DNA of 64,000 bases. It comes from CAZTQN01 sp964615765. Its GTDB lineage: Bacteria; Planctomycetota; Phycisphaerae; Phycisphaerales; UBA1924. The notes beneath the pieces were generated by a model, which made no database searches, was not told the origin of the DNA, and saw only the letters and a list, made by a program, of their open reading frames with translations. This document shows, one piece after another, positions 54,558-63,826 of this stretch; within the stretch, counting starts at the first letter, position 1; each line of letters begins with the position of its first letter. The DNA lies in the NCBI GenBank assembly GCA_964615765.1, contig CAZTQN010000017.1:15421-79420 (forward strand), read 5' to 3'. The position numbers and the translations under genes are program-made.

Positions 54558-56429
54558 TCAGGTGCATCCGGCGAAGAACGCGGCGAGGAAGTCGAAGAGG
54601 TCCTGGACCGTCAGCGTGCCGCTGGCGTTGAAGTCGGCCGAGGCGAGGCACGGCGGGCTGCCGGGCGCGGTGCAGTTGCCGAACCACGCGGCGAGGAAGT
54701 CGAAAATGTCCTGCACGGTGACGCCGGCGACGCGGTTGAAGTTGGCGCGGCAGCAGGCGACGAGGTTGTCGGGCGTGCCGACGAAGCAGGTGGTGTCAGG
54801 GCCTTTCCACCCGCCGGTGAAGTTGGTGGGGCAGGCGGAGCGCCTGGTGAGCGTGCAGACGCTGCCGGTGGAGTTCGGCGTGCAGCACGCGCCGAGGCAG
54901 TTGGCGTCGGCGCACGAGGTGCCGTAGCCGCGGAAGACGCCGAAGCAGCTCTGCTGGGCCGTCTGCATGCAGTCGGCGACGCCCGAGCCGTTCGGGAGGC
55001 AGCACGCGCCGAGGCAGAAGTTGATGGGTGAGCAGGTGGTTCCGCCGCCGCGGTATTGCTGGCCGCCGCCGGAGCACCAGACGCCGAGTTGCAGCGTGCA
55101 GGTGTTGGATTGGAACGCGCAGCAGGCGCCGACCTGAGCGGTGCAGGTGTTGGGGGAGCAGGTGGTGCTGCCGCCGATGTTGCCAAGCCAGAAGGACTGG
55201 AAGGGGATGTCACACTGATCGCGGCGTGTGACGGAGCAGCCGCCGGTGCTGGTGCAGCAGGCGGCGAGGCGGCACGGGTCAGCGTTGCAGGTGGTCTGTG
55301 CGCCGAGCCAAACCTCGCCCGGGAGTGTGCAGAGGTTCTGTCGGAGCAGGATGCAGGTGCCGGCCTGGGTGCAGCAGGCGCCGACGGGCGACGGACATGG
55401 GTTGCTGGAGCAGGTGGAGCCGAGTCCCAACCAGCCGCCGGGGCAATCGCCGAAGTTGCGGATCTGGCAGGAGCCGTCGGGCAGGCAGCAGGCGCCGGCG
55501 CAGAGCGTGGGCGTGCAGGCGGTGGTGAAGGAAATGCCGGCGCACTGCGCGGTCGGGATGACGGTGCATGTGCCGCCGGCGCAGCAGGCGGCGACGGTCG
55601 GGCAGTTGGCGGCGGTGCAGGTGACGCCGGGGCCGCTCCATGTGCCGCCGTCGGCGAGGCAGGTGGCGCGGAGCGTGACGAGACAGGTGGGACTGATGTT
55701 GCAGCAGGCGCCGGCGCAGGGGGCGCTGGCGTTGTCGCACGTCACGCCCGGGCCGCCCCAGAACGAGCCCGGCGCGGTGCAGTCGATCTGGGCCTGGAAC
55801 GAGCACGAGCCGTCGGCAAGGCAGCATGCGCCGCGCGGCGGGCACTGCTGATTGCCGGCGAAGCAGACGGAGTTGGCGCCGAGGTAGATGCCGCCCTGGC
55901 TGGTGCAGGCGCTGGCGGTCGCGTTCGAGCATGTCCCGGAAGGTGCGCAGCAGGCGCCGGTGGTGCCGGTGCAATCGGCGCACAGGCTGCCGGGGCCGAG
56001 ATCGACCGAGCCGCTGCCGGACGTGCAGGAGTTTGGCAGCGGGGCAATAGCGAATCGGCAGCGGACGCTGGTGAAGCAGGTGCGTCCGGAGCAGGTTGTC
56101 CACGGGCCGCGCCATGTCGAGCCGGAACTGGCCAGACAAACACTCTGGGCGCGGATCGAGCACGAGCCGTTCGCGAAGCAGCACGCGCCGAGAGCGGGGC
56201 AAGCGCCGGGTTGGCAGGTGGTGTTGTTGCCTAGGTAGACGGCCCCGCCGAAGGTTGGGCAGTTGGTGGGCGGGGTCTCGATGGTGCAGGTGCCGTCGGT
56301 ACGGCAGCAGGCGCCGATCTGCGCGTTGGCCCGTCCCGCGAGCGCGGCGACGAGCAGCAGCGTGCACAGGACCGCGCGCACGAGCGCACGCGGGAACGGA
56401 CAGAATGCCAGGTGGGCGAGGGCGTGCAT
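54558..56429 (-). CDS. secreted protein with ~13 Cys-rich GACC repeats and dockerin-like tail
   Basis: A 623-residue protein with a signal peptide (to about residue 36, ANAQ). About thirteen ~40-residue modules follow, with the pattern GACC-x5-C-x7-C-x12-TTC-x5-C, usually six Cys each. I count about 82 Cys in total, so most are likely disulfide bonded. The C-terminus carries two dockerin-like repeats (VTVQDIFDFLAAWFGN, LTVQDLFDFLAAFFAG). The open frame reaches 56948; the ATG at 56429 is chosen because the signal peptide follows. It converges with cysN, the last gene of the cysteine-related operon. Function is unknown; probably a surface or matrix protein. Confidence 0.88.
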   Translation of the reverse strand: MHALAHLAFCPFPRALVRAVLCTLLLVAALAGRANAQIGACCRTDGTCTIETPPTNCPTFGGAVYLGNNTTCQPGACPALGACCFANGSCSIRAQSVCLASSGSTWRGPWTTCSGRTCFTSVRCRFAIAPLPNSCTSGSGSVDLGPGSLCADCTGTTGACCAPSGTCSNATASACTSQGGIYLGANSVCFAGNQQCPPRGACCLADGSCSFQAQIDCTAPGSFWGGPGVTCDNASAPCAGACCNISPTCLVTLRATCLADGGTWSGPGVTCTAANCPTVAACCAGGTCTVIPTAQCAGISFTTACTPTLCAGACCLPDGSCQIRNFGDCPGGWLGLGSTCSSNPCPSPVGACCTQAGTCILLRQNLCTLPGEVWLGAQTTCNADPCRLAACCTSTGGCSVTRRDQCDIPFQSFWLGNIGGSTTCSPNTCTAQVGACCAFQSNTCTLQLGVWCSGGGQQYRGGGTTCSPINFCLGACCLPNGSGVADCMQTAQQSCFGVFRGYGTSCADANCLGACCTPNSTGSVCTLTRRSACPTNFTGGWKGPDTTCFVGTPDNLVACCRANFNRVAGVTVQDIFDFLAAWFGNCTAPGSPPCLASADFNASGTLTVQDLFDFLAAFFAGCT

Positions 56430-56509
56430 GGGTGCGGTCCTGTGCGGGGGTGCGGTGAAAAACTCGGAAGCGCCGGGAGCCGGCGTCCGGTGCATCGACA
56501 GCGGGCAGA

Positions 56510-57199
56510 TTAACAGCCGTTGAACCAGGCGGTGAGGAACTCGAAGATGTCCTGGATGGAGACCGTGCCGTCGCGGTTGAAGTCGGCGGCCGGGCGGGCG
56601 GAGAACCAATCTTCGAGGAAGTCGAAGATGTCCTGCACCGTCACTGCGGGCGCGACGGAGCAGTTGTAATCCGCGGGGCAGATAGGGCGGAAACGCAGCG
56701 TTGAGAAGTCGATCCAGCCGGCGTTCTCGCTCCAGGCGTATCCGGAGACGCGGCCGCAGTTGAAGACGGTGACGCCGCCCGGGCTCGGCACGTTGAAGTT
56801 GATCCAGCCGAGGTTCTCCGCCCAGGCGAAGCCGGCGAGCGGGCCGAAGCCGGCCTGGGCGGCGTTGACGCCCCAGTTGGTGTGGTCGGTGTTGAGGTGC
56901 GGCCCGAGACCCGCGGCGGGGGCGGCGCGGGAACTGAGGCGGATCCAACCCGCGTTCTCGCTCCAGAGATAGCCGAGGTACCAGCCGGGCGATTCGTTGC
57001 CGCTCCCGCCGAGGGAAACGAAGCCGTCGGCGGCGTCGCGGGTGTTGATCCAGCCGACGTTCTCGGCCCAGGCGTATTTGTTAATCGGGTCCGGTGTGGC
57101 GGTTTGCTGCGCGAGCGCGGGCGAGGCAACAACAGCGAGGGCGACGGCGACCGAGAAGAGGCCGGCGCACCGGCGGTGGTTGGATCTGCTGGGGGGCAT
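56510..57199 (-). CDS. secreted protein with W-E/S-N-x-GWI repeats and dockerin-like tail
   Basis: A 229-residue protein with a signal peptide (to about residue 31, ALAQ). Four ~30-residue repeats follow, each with the core Y/F-x-W-A/S-E-N-x-G-W-I (YAWAENVGWINT, YLWSENAGWIRL, FAWAENLGWINF, YAWSENAGWIDF). Two dockerin-like EF-hand repeats end the protein (VTVQDIFDFLEDWF and DFNRDGTVSIQDIFEFLTAWF). The repeats look like small beta-sandwich or propeller blades; I cannot name a function. The ATG at 57199 precedes the signal sequence. Same orientation as its neighbours, separated by ~60-80 bp. Confidence 0.88.
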   Translation of the reverse strand: MPPSRSNHRRCAGLFSVAVALAVVASPALAQQTATPDPINKYAWAENVGWINTRDAADGFVSLGGSGNESPGWYLGYLWSENAGWIRLSSRAAPAAGLGPHLNTDHTNWGVNAAQAGFGPLAGFAWAENLGWINFNVPSPGGVTVFNCGRVSGYAWSENAGWIDFSTLRFRPICPADYNCSVAPAVTVQDIFDFLEDWFSARPAADFNRDGTVSIQDIFEFLTAWFNGC

Positions 57200-57256
57200 G
57201 GCGTGTTCCTGTGCGCGCGGCGACGAAGATCGGCGGCGCGCGGCCGGTTAAGGGCG

Positions 57257-59197
57257 TTAGTGGCTGAAGTTGGCCTGTGGGTGGTTGCTGCCGGCGATGG
57301 CGGAGAGGTCGCCGACGCCGGTGACGACGACGATCGGGCCCCAGGTGTTGCCGGCGACGGTGACGTAGTTGGTGGCGTTGCTGCTGGCGTGATTGCCGAT
57401 GACGATGTTGTTGGTGGTGCCGGCGGACATGACGATGCCGAGGTCGGAGGCGGTCACGGAGTTGCCTTCGACGACGTTGGCGCTGCCCTGCATGAGGATG
57501 CCGGCCTGCGAGCCCGTGGCGCGGGCGTTGAAGTCGAGCTTGTTGCCGCGGACGAGCCCGCTGGTGAAGATGCGGATGCCTTCGGTCTGATTCAGTCGGA
57601 TGGTGTTGTTGACGATGCGTGTGCCGAAGCCGCCGACGATGCCGGCGCCGCCGTTGTTTGCGACGGTGTTGTCTTCGACGGTGCTGGAGTTTTCGACCTC
57701 GATGCCGGTGCCGCTGTTGGCCTGCACGGTGCACCCGCGGACGGTGCCGCCGTCCCTGAGCTGGATGACAGGCCCGGTGTTGGTGTTTCCGGCGAGAGAG
57801 ACGTTCTCGATGGTGGAGCCGTCGCCGGCGCGGACGGTCGGCACGGCGGCGGGGCCGTTCACGGTGATGGTGCAGTTGGTCATGCGGAGCACGTTGCCGC
57901 CGAGGACCGCCTCGCGCCGGTTGTTGCGGATGCGCATGTTGTCGATGATGCAGTCGGAGCCGGTGGCGCCGGCGCCGTCGTTGATGACGATGCCGGCGTT
58001 GAAGCCGGAGATGGTGCCGTTCATGACGCGGAGGTTGCGGGCGTTGTTTGTGACGACGACGCCGTTGCCCGCGGTGGGCGAGCCCGAGATGCCGCCGCCG
58101 GCGAAGTCGATGGTGACATCACTCGCGGCGACGGTGATGGCGGAGGCGGTGGAGCCGGCGGGCATGACGGGGGTTCCGGCGAGCTTGACGAACGCGGGGA
58201 CGTTGAAGGTTTCGGGAATCTCGGAGAGGGTGATCTCCAACTGGTTGTTCGCCGTGGGCGGCGCGTCGAAGCGGTAGTTGTCGGGGAACCCGGCGACGGT
58301 GTTGTCGCGGAGCGTGACCCCGACGGCGCTCGCGTCAAGGCGGAGACCGATGCCGCCGAAGATGTTTCCCGTTCCGTCGCCGACAATCCGGTTGTTGGTG
58401 ACGACGTGTCCGCGGCCTTGGAGGAGCAGGCCGTTGCCGCCGACGTTCGCGTACACCTCGTTATCGACGAAGACCGAACCCGGGAGCCCGGTGTTGGTTG
58501 TGCCGAGCGTAATCGCGTTTGTGCCGGTGCTGGAGACGGTGAACACGCAGGAGCGGATACGGGAATCCAGCGCCGTTGTGCCGCCGGAGAACCGCGAGCG
58601 CACAAGGCTGGCGTCTTCGCAGGCGAGGGCGCCGCCGAACCCCAGCGCGTTGATGTCGCAGTCCACAATCTCGGCGCTGTTCATGTTGCGAACGGCGAGC
58701 TGTGATCCGACGTGGTAGACGCGGAGGCCTTCGAGCATGGGCCGGGTGAATCGGGTGGCGGAACCCGCGATTGCGGACTGCGACCAGCCGATGAGGCGTC
58801 CGTTGCGGATGGCGATCTGCCCGAACGCCTCGTTGGATTCGATCGCGATGCCGACGGTGCCCGTGCCAGCGCCCGTCATCGAGAACCCGTTGAGATCGAG
58901 CGTGACGTTCGTGATGGTGATGCGGATGCCGATCTTGCCGGTTTCGCCCACAAGGGTGCGGTCCAAGTAGTACGACCCCGGCTGGCTGATGATGTAGGTC
59001 GCGCCGGCGTTGCCCGGTGTGTTGCGTGCGTTGACGACCACCCGAGGTTCGACCTCGGCGAGCGTCTTGAATGTGCCCGTGATCGGCCCCGGCGGCGGCT
59101 GGAGCGTGTCCGGGCTCGCAAACGCCGAACCGACGCAGAGCGCCAGCACGCTCCCTGACAGGATCACACCCGAACGAACAACGATCATGCTGACCAT
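57257..59197 (-). CDS. secreted right-handed parallel beta-helix protein
   Basis: A 646-residue protein with a signal peptide (about 1-28, SAFAS). It is built of short strands with Asn ladders and turns, typical of parallel beta-helix (pectate-lyase-like) repeats: ITNVTLDLNGFSMTG, VVTNNRIVGDGTGN, ITLRDNTVAGFPDNY, VEDNTVANNGGAGIVGGFGT, RGNKLDFNARATGSQAGILM. Such folds often bind or cut polysaccharides, but no catalytic set is evident. The family is common in planctomycetes. The ATG at 59197 has AGGAG 7 nt upstream. No dockerin-like tail. Confidence 0.88.
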   Translation of the reverse strand: MVSMIVVRSGVILSGSVLALCVGSAFASPDTLQPPPGPITGTFKTLAEVEPRVVVNARNTPGNAGATYIISQPGSYYLDRTLVGETGKIGIRITITNVTLDLNGFSMTGAGTGTVGIAIESNEAFGQIAIRNGRLIGWSQSAIAGSATRFTRPMLEGLRVYHVGSQLAVRNMNSAEIVDCDINALGFGGALACEDASLVRSRFSGGTTALDSRIRSCVFTVSSTGTNAITLGTTNTGLPGSVFVDNEVYANVGGNGLLLQGRGHVVTNNRIVGDGTGNIFGGIGLRLDASAVGVTLRDNTVAGFPDNYRFDAPPTANNQLEITLSEIPETFNVPAFVKLAGTPVMPAGSTASAITVAASDVTIDFAGGGISGSPTAGNGVVVTNNARNLRVMNGTISGFNAGIVINDGAGATGSDCIIDNMRIRNNRREAVLGGNVLRMTNCTITVNGPAAVPTVRAGDGSTIENVSLAGNTNTGPVIQLRDGGTVRGCTVQANSGTGIEVENSSTVEDNTVANNGGAGIVGGFGTRIVNNTIRLNQTEGIRIFTSGLVRGNKLDFNARATGSQAGILMQGSANVVEGNSVTASDLGIVMSAGTTNNIVIGNHASSNATNYVTVAGNTWGPIVVVTGVGDLSAIAGSNHPQANFSH

Positions 59198-59340
59198 GAT
59201 GCACTCCTGACGGACCGAGCGTGCGTGCAGCCGCGCCCGGCTCAGCGGCGCAGCACCGAAGCTCTGTGTTCACGGGCGCCATGGCCCTCTGAGGTATCAA
59301 GAGGAGTTCGCGGGCGAGAGCGCCGCGACCGCATGCGAAA

Positions 59341-62300
59341 TCAACGATCTCCGGGCGCCGCGAGCGGCGCGCCGGGCAGCGGCGCGTGTCGGGCGGGGTC
59401 GATCACCAGGTGCTTCTCGGCCCAGTTGAGCACGTGCGGGCGAGTGTCATAGACGCAGACGCGCCCGGCGGGCCAGGCCGTGCCGACCTTGAGTCGCTCG
59501 TTGTCCGCCGACATCTGCGGGCTGTACAGCCAGTACGTTCCCTCGCGGATGCGCAGGACTTCTCGGAGGATCGGGTCGCGCTCGCCGGGCATCGGGACGA
59601 TCGCCAGGATGGAGATGTTCCCGTCGAGCCGCGGGATGATGAGGCGTGCCGCGGTTGCGTCGAAACAGGCGTGCCGGCGCGGCCCGTCGAAGTTGTCGAT
59701 CGTTCGCACGATGCGTCCGGTGAAGGTCTCGAAGATCGCGCCCGCGGTTCGGCGTGCGGATTCCGCCGAAAAACCCCCGATCGCGTTGCGCTCATCCGGG
59801 ACGATCCCGACCACCCAGCGCCCGTCGGCCGAGAAGTTCAGATGGGAGAGTGTTTGACCCGGGAGCACCAGGCGCGAGACCTCGCGACCATCGGCGAGGC
59901 GTACAACACGGCCGGCACCGTCCGAGTCGCTGATCGCGGCCAAACCCCGGTTGACGTGATGCACGAACGCACGCGGATCGCCTCGGGCAAAGTCGATCGT
60001 CCGGAGCACCTGGGCGCGCTCCAGGTCGATCTTCAGGAGATGCCCTCCGGCGTCACACCAGAGCGCTGCATCGGTGTCGAAGTAGTACCGCGCGTCGGAG
60101 CTCTGTCCGATGTCAACGCTTCGGCGAGCGCCGGATGCGCGGTCGACGATGTCGAGTCGGCTTGAAGCCGCCGAGGGCGGGCGCACGCTCCGGAACACGA
60201 ATCGGGCGTCCGGAGAGATGCCGACGCGGGACGTTCCGCCGTCGGCGTCGAGCGCCGGGAACGCCTCTTGATCGCCGGTTTCAAGGTCGAGGACCAGGCC
60301 CTGAGTCGGCTTGTCGGGCCCGTCGTACTGATCAAGCAGCAGCGTTCGTCCGTCGGGCACGAGCGAGGAGTACTCGTATCCGGAGAGCTCGACGCGACCA
60401 TCCGTGCCGCGCCCGTGCATCAGCCACCACTGGCTTCCGTTCAGTTGAAGCACGGTGCCGGCGATCGGACCTTCGCACATATAGCCGGCGCCGACGGCCG
60501 GTCGACGGGCTTCCATGACGACGCGGCCGGTGGCGAGGTCGTACCCGCGCGTGCGCTCGCTCACGGCGTGGTAGATCGTCTTGCCATCGCGCGAGAACGC
60601 GCTGATGCCATGATTCTCGCTCGAAGTGACGAGGCGCCGGACAACCGCGAGCGTCTCCCAATCAATGAGCGTCAGGCCGCTCCGATCGCTGAGGGCGATC
60701 CATTGGCCATCAGGCGACACGCGCGGATGACCGACGTTGTGGAACGCATCAACGCGGTGCGGGATCTCGCGGGCCCGACCGGTCGCGACGTCCCACGCCG
60801 CAAGTCGGTCACCACCGATTCCGACGACGACGCGCGTGCCCGAGGCGTCGAAGGGGCATCGTGACGCTTCGTGGCGCTGCCCGTCGAGGCTCAGGCACGC
60901 AATGGTTCTGCCGTCCGCAATGCGGATCAGCTCGATGTCCGAACCCGAGGCGCCCTGGAAGAGAATGGCGGAGCTGTCCGGCGTCCACGTGAACACACGC
61001 GGATCCAGGCCATAGACGCCGGCCTTCACAAACTGCGGGCGAAGGTCGCCGATGACACGGTCAAGTCTTCCGGTCATGGCGTCGAGGATGACGATCCCAC
61101 GGGCAGACGGGGCGGACACCTCCGCTTCAGTGAAGGTCCCGCCGGGCGCGACCGCCAACCAGCGTCCGTCCGGGCTCAGCGACACGGCGACGCCAGTGGG
61201 TCCCTTCCACAACGCGCCCCAGTTCATCGGCGCGTCCCAGGACGCGATGATCCGCCATTCGATGGTGTCGAACACCATCGCCCGCCCGCGCCGAAAGAAG
61301 ACGATGCGACGGGCGCCGGCGTCCGGCTCGGACGAGAACACATGCTCGGCTTCATCATCAAGCCCGAATCGGGCGTCGAAGGTGCGCAGGCTCTGGTCCG
61401 TCCGCGACCACAGCCAGCGCCATTCCCAGCCGCGCAGCTCCTCGGGAGCAGACAGCAAGCGAGCCTGCGCGGTTCTGCACTCGTCGCCCTTGATCGCCGC
61501 GTCGGCGGCTTGCAGGCTGGCGACGTACTGCTCGAGCCGCGCCTCGGCGGTGCGGCGATCGGCGATCTCACGCTGCGCGATCGCGCGACGAAGCCCGATC
61601 GTCGTGCCGATGAGCCCGAGCACGAGCACGATCAACACCGCGAGCGTGCCGGCGACGAGCACCTTGTTGCGTTTGGCAAACTTGAGCGCAAGATACCCAC
61701 GCGTCGCCGGCCGCGCGAGGATGGGGCGATCGGTCAGGAAGCGGTCAAGATCGTCGGCGAGTTGTTCGGCGCTGGCGTATCGGCGCGCGGGGTCCTGCTC
61801 CATCGCCTTGGCGATGATGGTCTCAAGGTCGGCCGGGACGGTGGTGTCGATCTCGCGGAGCGGCGTGACGCGCCCGCGCTCGATCTGCGTCAGGATCGCG
61901 CCGATCGAATCGCCGCCGAAGGGCGGGCGGAGCGCGAGCGCGTGGTACAGCGTGACCCCCAGCGCGTAGATGTCGGCCCGCTGATCGAGCGTGCGCCGCT
62001 GCCCGCGGAGTTGTTCGGGCGGCGCGTACGCGGGCGTGCCTGCGAAGTTGTCGGCCTGCGTGACGCTGACGTTCTGAGCATCGCGGGCCAGGCCGAAGTC
62101 CGAGAGCAGCGCGTGACCGTCACGTCGGAGCAGGATGTTCGAAGGCTTGATGTCGCGGTGGATGATGCCCGCCGCGTGCACGCTCGCCAGCGCGCCGCTG
62201 ATCGATCGCCCGATCGTTGCGACCAGCCGGCAGTAACTGGTTCCGAGCGCGGCGTGGGCGGCTGGCGGCGCGTCGAGCGCCGTCCGCACGGCGGCCATGC

Positions 62301-62907
62301 TCGTTCCGCCGCGGTTGGTGAACGCGGGCGGCGCGCTGGGGTCACGCGTGGTCGCGTCTGCGAGCGCGTCGATCAGCCCTTGCAGCGTTCGTCCCTCGAC
62401 AAACTCCATCGCGAAGGCGTACAGCCCCGGCGCCTGCACCGTCTCGAACACCTTGACGATGTGCGGGTGCTGCAGGCGCGCGATCGCCGCGGCTTCCGCC
62501 CGGAAGCGCTCGCGCCCACGCGTCGATAACGCGGCCCCTGCCGGCAACACCTTAAGCGCTACCACGCGTCCGCCGAGGTCGTTCTGGCGGGCCAGGTAGA
62601 CCGTGCTCATCCCGCCGTGCCCGAGCTCGCCGAGAATCTCGTAGCCCGAGAACGCCGGCAGTTCCCGATGCCGCGTGCCGATCCCGAAGACGCTCGCGCG
62701 GGCGAGATCGATCAACCGTTCGACTCGGTCGGCGAGATGCTCCCGCCCGTCGAGCAGTTCGACAATGCTGGGCTCGCGGCCTGTTTCCAGCATCGCGACC
62801 GCACGCTCAAACGCCGCGTCGAGCAGATCGGCATCGGACGCGACGCCGTGGCCCGCCGACGACTCTTCGTTCCGTTCCGGCGTTCGTTGGTCGTCCACCC
62901 GGCTCAT
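59341..62907 (-). CDS. Ser/Thr protein kinase with membrane helix and beta-propeller-like C-terminal domain
   Basis: About 1188 residues from the ATG at 62907; a TTG at 62922 is possible. The kinase domain has the Gly-rich loop GHGGMSTVY (~96-104), lysine K119 (VALKVL), HRDIKPSN (H250-D252) and DFG (270-272). APE is replaced by the APPEQL form typical of bacterial Hanks kinases. A transmembrane helix lies at ~415-439. The remaining ~740 residues are WD40/PQQ-like beta-propeller sequence (LSPDGRWLAVAPGG, VSPDGQWIALSDRSG, FSADGRWVVGI). It lies downstream of the ECF sigma factor, 35 bp away: the usual planctomycete kinase-sigma arrangement. Confidence 0.93.
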   Translation of the reverse strand: MSRVDDQRTPERNEESSAGHGVASDADLLDAAFERAVAMLETGREPSIVELLDGREHLADRVERLIDLARASVFGIGTRHRELPAFSGYEILGELGHGGMSTVYLARQNDLGGRVVALKVLPAGAALSTRGRERFRAEAAAIARLQHPHIVKVFETVQAPGLYAFAMEFVEGRTLQGLIDALADATTRDPSAPPAFTNRGGTSMAAVRTALDAPPAAHAALGTSYCRLVATIGRSISGALASVHAAGIIHRDIKPSNILLRRDGHALLSDFGLARDAQNVSVTQADNFAGTPAYAPPEQLRGQRRTLDQRADIYALGVTLYHALALRPPFGGDSIGAILTQIERGRVTPLREIDTTVPADLETIIAKAMEQDPARRYASAEQLADDLDRFLTDRPILARPATRGYLALKFAKRNKVLVAGTLAVLIVLVLGLIGTTIGLRRAIAQREIADRRTAEARLEQYVASLQAADAAIKGDECRTAQARLLSAPEELRGWEWRWLWSRTDQSLRTFDARFGLDDEAEHVFSSEPDAGARRIVFFRRGRAMVFDTIEWRIIASWDAPMNWGALWKGPTGVAVSLSPDGRWLAVAPGGTFTEAEVSAPSARGIVILDAMTGRLDRVIGDLRPQFVKAGVYGLDPRVFTWTPDSSAILFQGASGSDIELIRIADGRTIACLSLDGQRHEASRCPFDASGTRVVVGIGGDRLAAWDVATGRAREIPHRVDAFHNVGHPRVSPDGQWIALSDRSGLTLIDWETLAVVRRLVTSSENHGISAFSRDGKTIYHAVSERTRGYDLATGRVVMEARRPAVGAGYMCEGPIAGTVLQLNGSQWWLMHGRGTDGRVELSGYEYSSLVPDGRTLLLDQYDGPDKPTQGLVLDLETGDQEAFPALDADGGTSRVGISPDARFVFRSVRPPSAASSRLDIVDRASGARRSVDIGQSSDARYYFDTDAALWCDAGGHLLKIDLERAQVLRTIDFARGDPRAFVHHVNRGLAAISDSDGAGRVVRLADGREVSRLVLPGQTLSHLNFSADGRWVVGIVPDERNAIGGFSAESARRTAGAIFETFTGRIVRTIDNFDGPRRHACFDATAARLIIPRLDGNISILAIVPMPGERDPILREVLRIREGTYWLYSPQMSADNERLKVGTAWPAGRVCVYDTRPHVLNWAEKHLVIDPARHAPLPGAPLAAPGDR

Positions 62908-62942
62908 GTGCACATCCGCCAAAGTTGAGTGCGATCATGAGT

Positions 62943-63770
62943 TCAAGAGGAGAACGGCTCGTCGTGCGCCGGGCGAGGACGCTCCGGATGGAAGCCTGCC
63001 GCGTCTCCGCCCCCGCCGCTGGCCGTCTCGCCCCCACCACCGCCCCCACCCCCCCCACCCCCCCCACCGCCGCCGGCGCGGGTGCCCATCTGCGCGACGA
63101 GGCGGCGCTGATAGATCTCCACGCCACGCCGAAATCGGTGGCGAACGGCGGACGACCCGATGCCCATCGCCGCGGCGATTGAGTCGATCGGCTGCTGCTC
63201 GAAGAGGCGCAGCCGCACGATCTCGCGGCAGTCTTCCGGCAAACTCTGCAGCACCGCCTGCATCGCCGCGGATTGCTCGCGGAGCATGGCGACGCGGCTG
63301 GGCGTCGTGGTCAGCATCGCCGTCCACGCCGGCGCGCTGGACGGCGATGCACCATCACCGGCGAGCGGCACACGCACGGCCCCGCCGCCACGCTTGAGCG
63401 CCAGTTCACGGTCCGCGGCGTCGTGGATCCGATTCTTGACGATCGCCAGCAGCCACAGCCGAAAACCGCGCGGCGTGCCGTCAAGCGCGACCTGGTCGCG
63501 GTCACGCCACGCGTGCATCAGCGCCTCCTGCAGAATGTCCTCCGGCGCAACACGGGCGGCGAGAGCCGGGCTCATCCACCCGGAGATCACCAGCAGCAAC
63601 GACGCAGGGCCGGAAGCTTCGACGAGACGATCAAAGTCGGCGGCGGAGAGAGGCCGCGAAGGGCCGGCGCTTGTGCCGACATTCAAGATGGGACCAGAGG
63701 ACGCTACCGCCGCGTGCGCCTCGACCTCGCACCGCGCCGCAGACGGCAACTGGTCCCCGGCGGTGGTCAT
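62943..63770 (-). CDS. ECF-type RNA polymerase sigma factor
   Basis: A 275-residue sigma-70-like ECF protein. Region 2 includes APEDILQEALMHAWRDRDQ and GFRLWLLAIVKNRIHDAADREL. Region 4 is LPEDCREIVRLRLFEQQPIDSIAAAMGIGSSAVRHRFRRGVE, the -35 binding HTH. A run of about 15 Gly (from residue 233) and a Pro/His-rich tail follow, an odd low-complexity end caused by a CCCCACCCC-rich DNA stretch (63030-63070). The ATG at 63770 has no clear ribosome binding site. It is followed by the kinase gene, with which it probably acts as a signalling pair. Confidence 0.92.
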   Translation of the reverse strand: MTTAGDQLPSAARCEVEAHAAVASSGPILNVGTSAGPSRPLSAADFDRLVEASGPASLLLVISGWMSPALAARVAPEDILQEALMHAWRDRDQVALDGTPRGFRLWLLAIVKNRIHDAADRELALKRGGGAVRVPLAGDGASPSSAPAWTAMLTTTPSRVAMLREQSAAMQAVLQSLPEDCREIVRLRLFEQQPIDSIAAAMGIGSSAVRHRFRRGVEIYQRRLVAQMGTRAGGGGGGGGGGGGGGGETASGGGGDAAGFHPERPRPAHDEPFSS

Positions 63771-63820
63771 GCCGGGGCAAGGGGGTGAGGATGAACATGG
63801 CGCCAGACAAGCACGGCGGG

Positions 63821-63826
63821 ATTATA
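63821..63826 (-). promoter_or_regulatory. -10 element TATAAT upstream of the ECF sigma gene
   Basis: On the minus strand TATAAT (63826-63821) lies about 50 bp upstream of the sigma-factor ATG. No good -35 is seen at the proper distance, so an activator may be needed. The 170 bp to the window end show no further gene. Confidence 0.4.
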
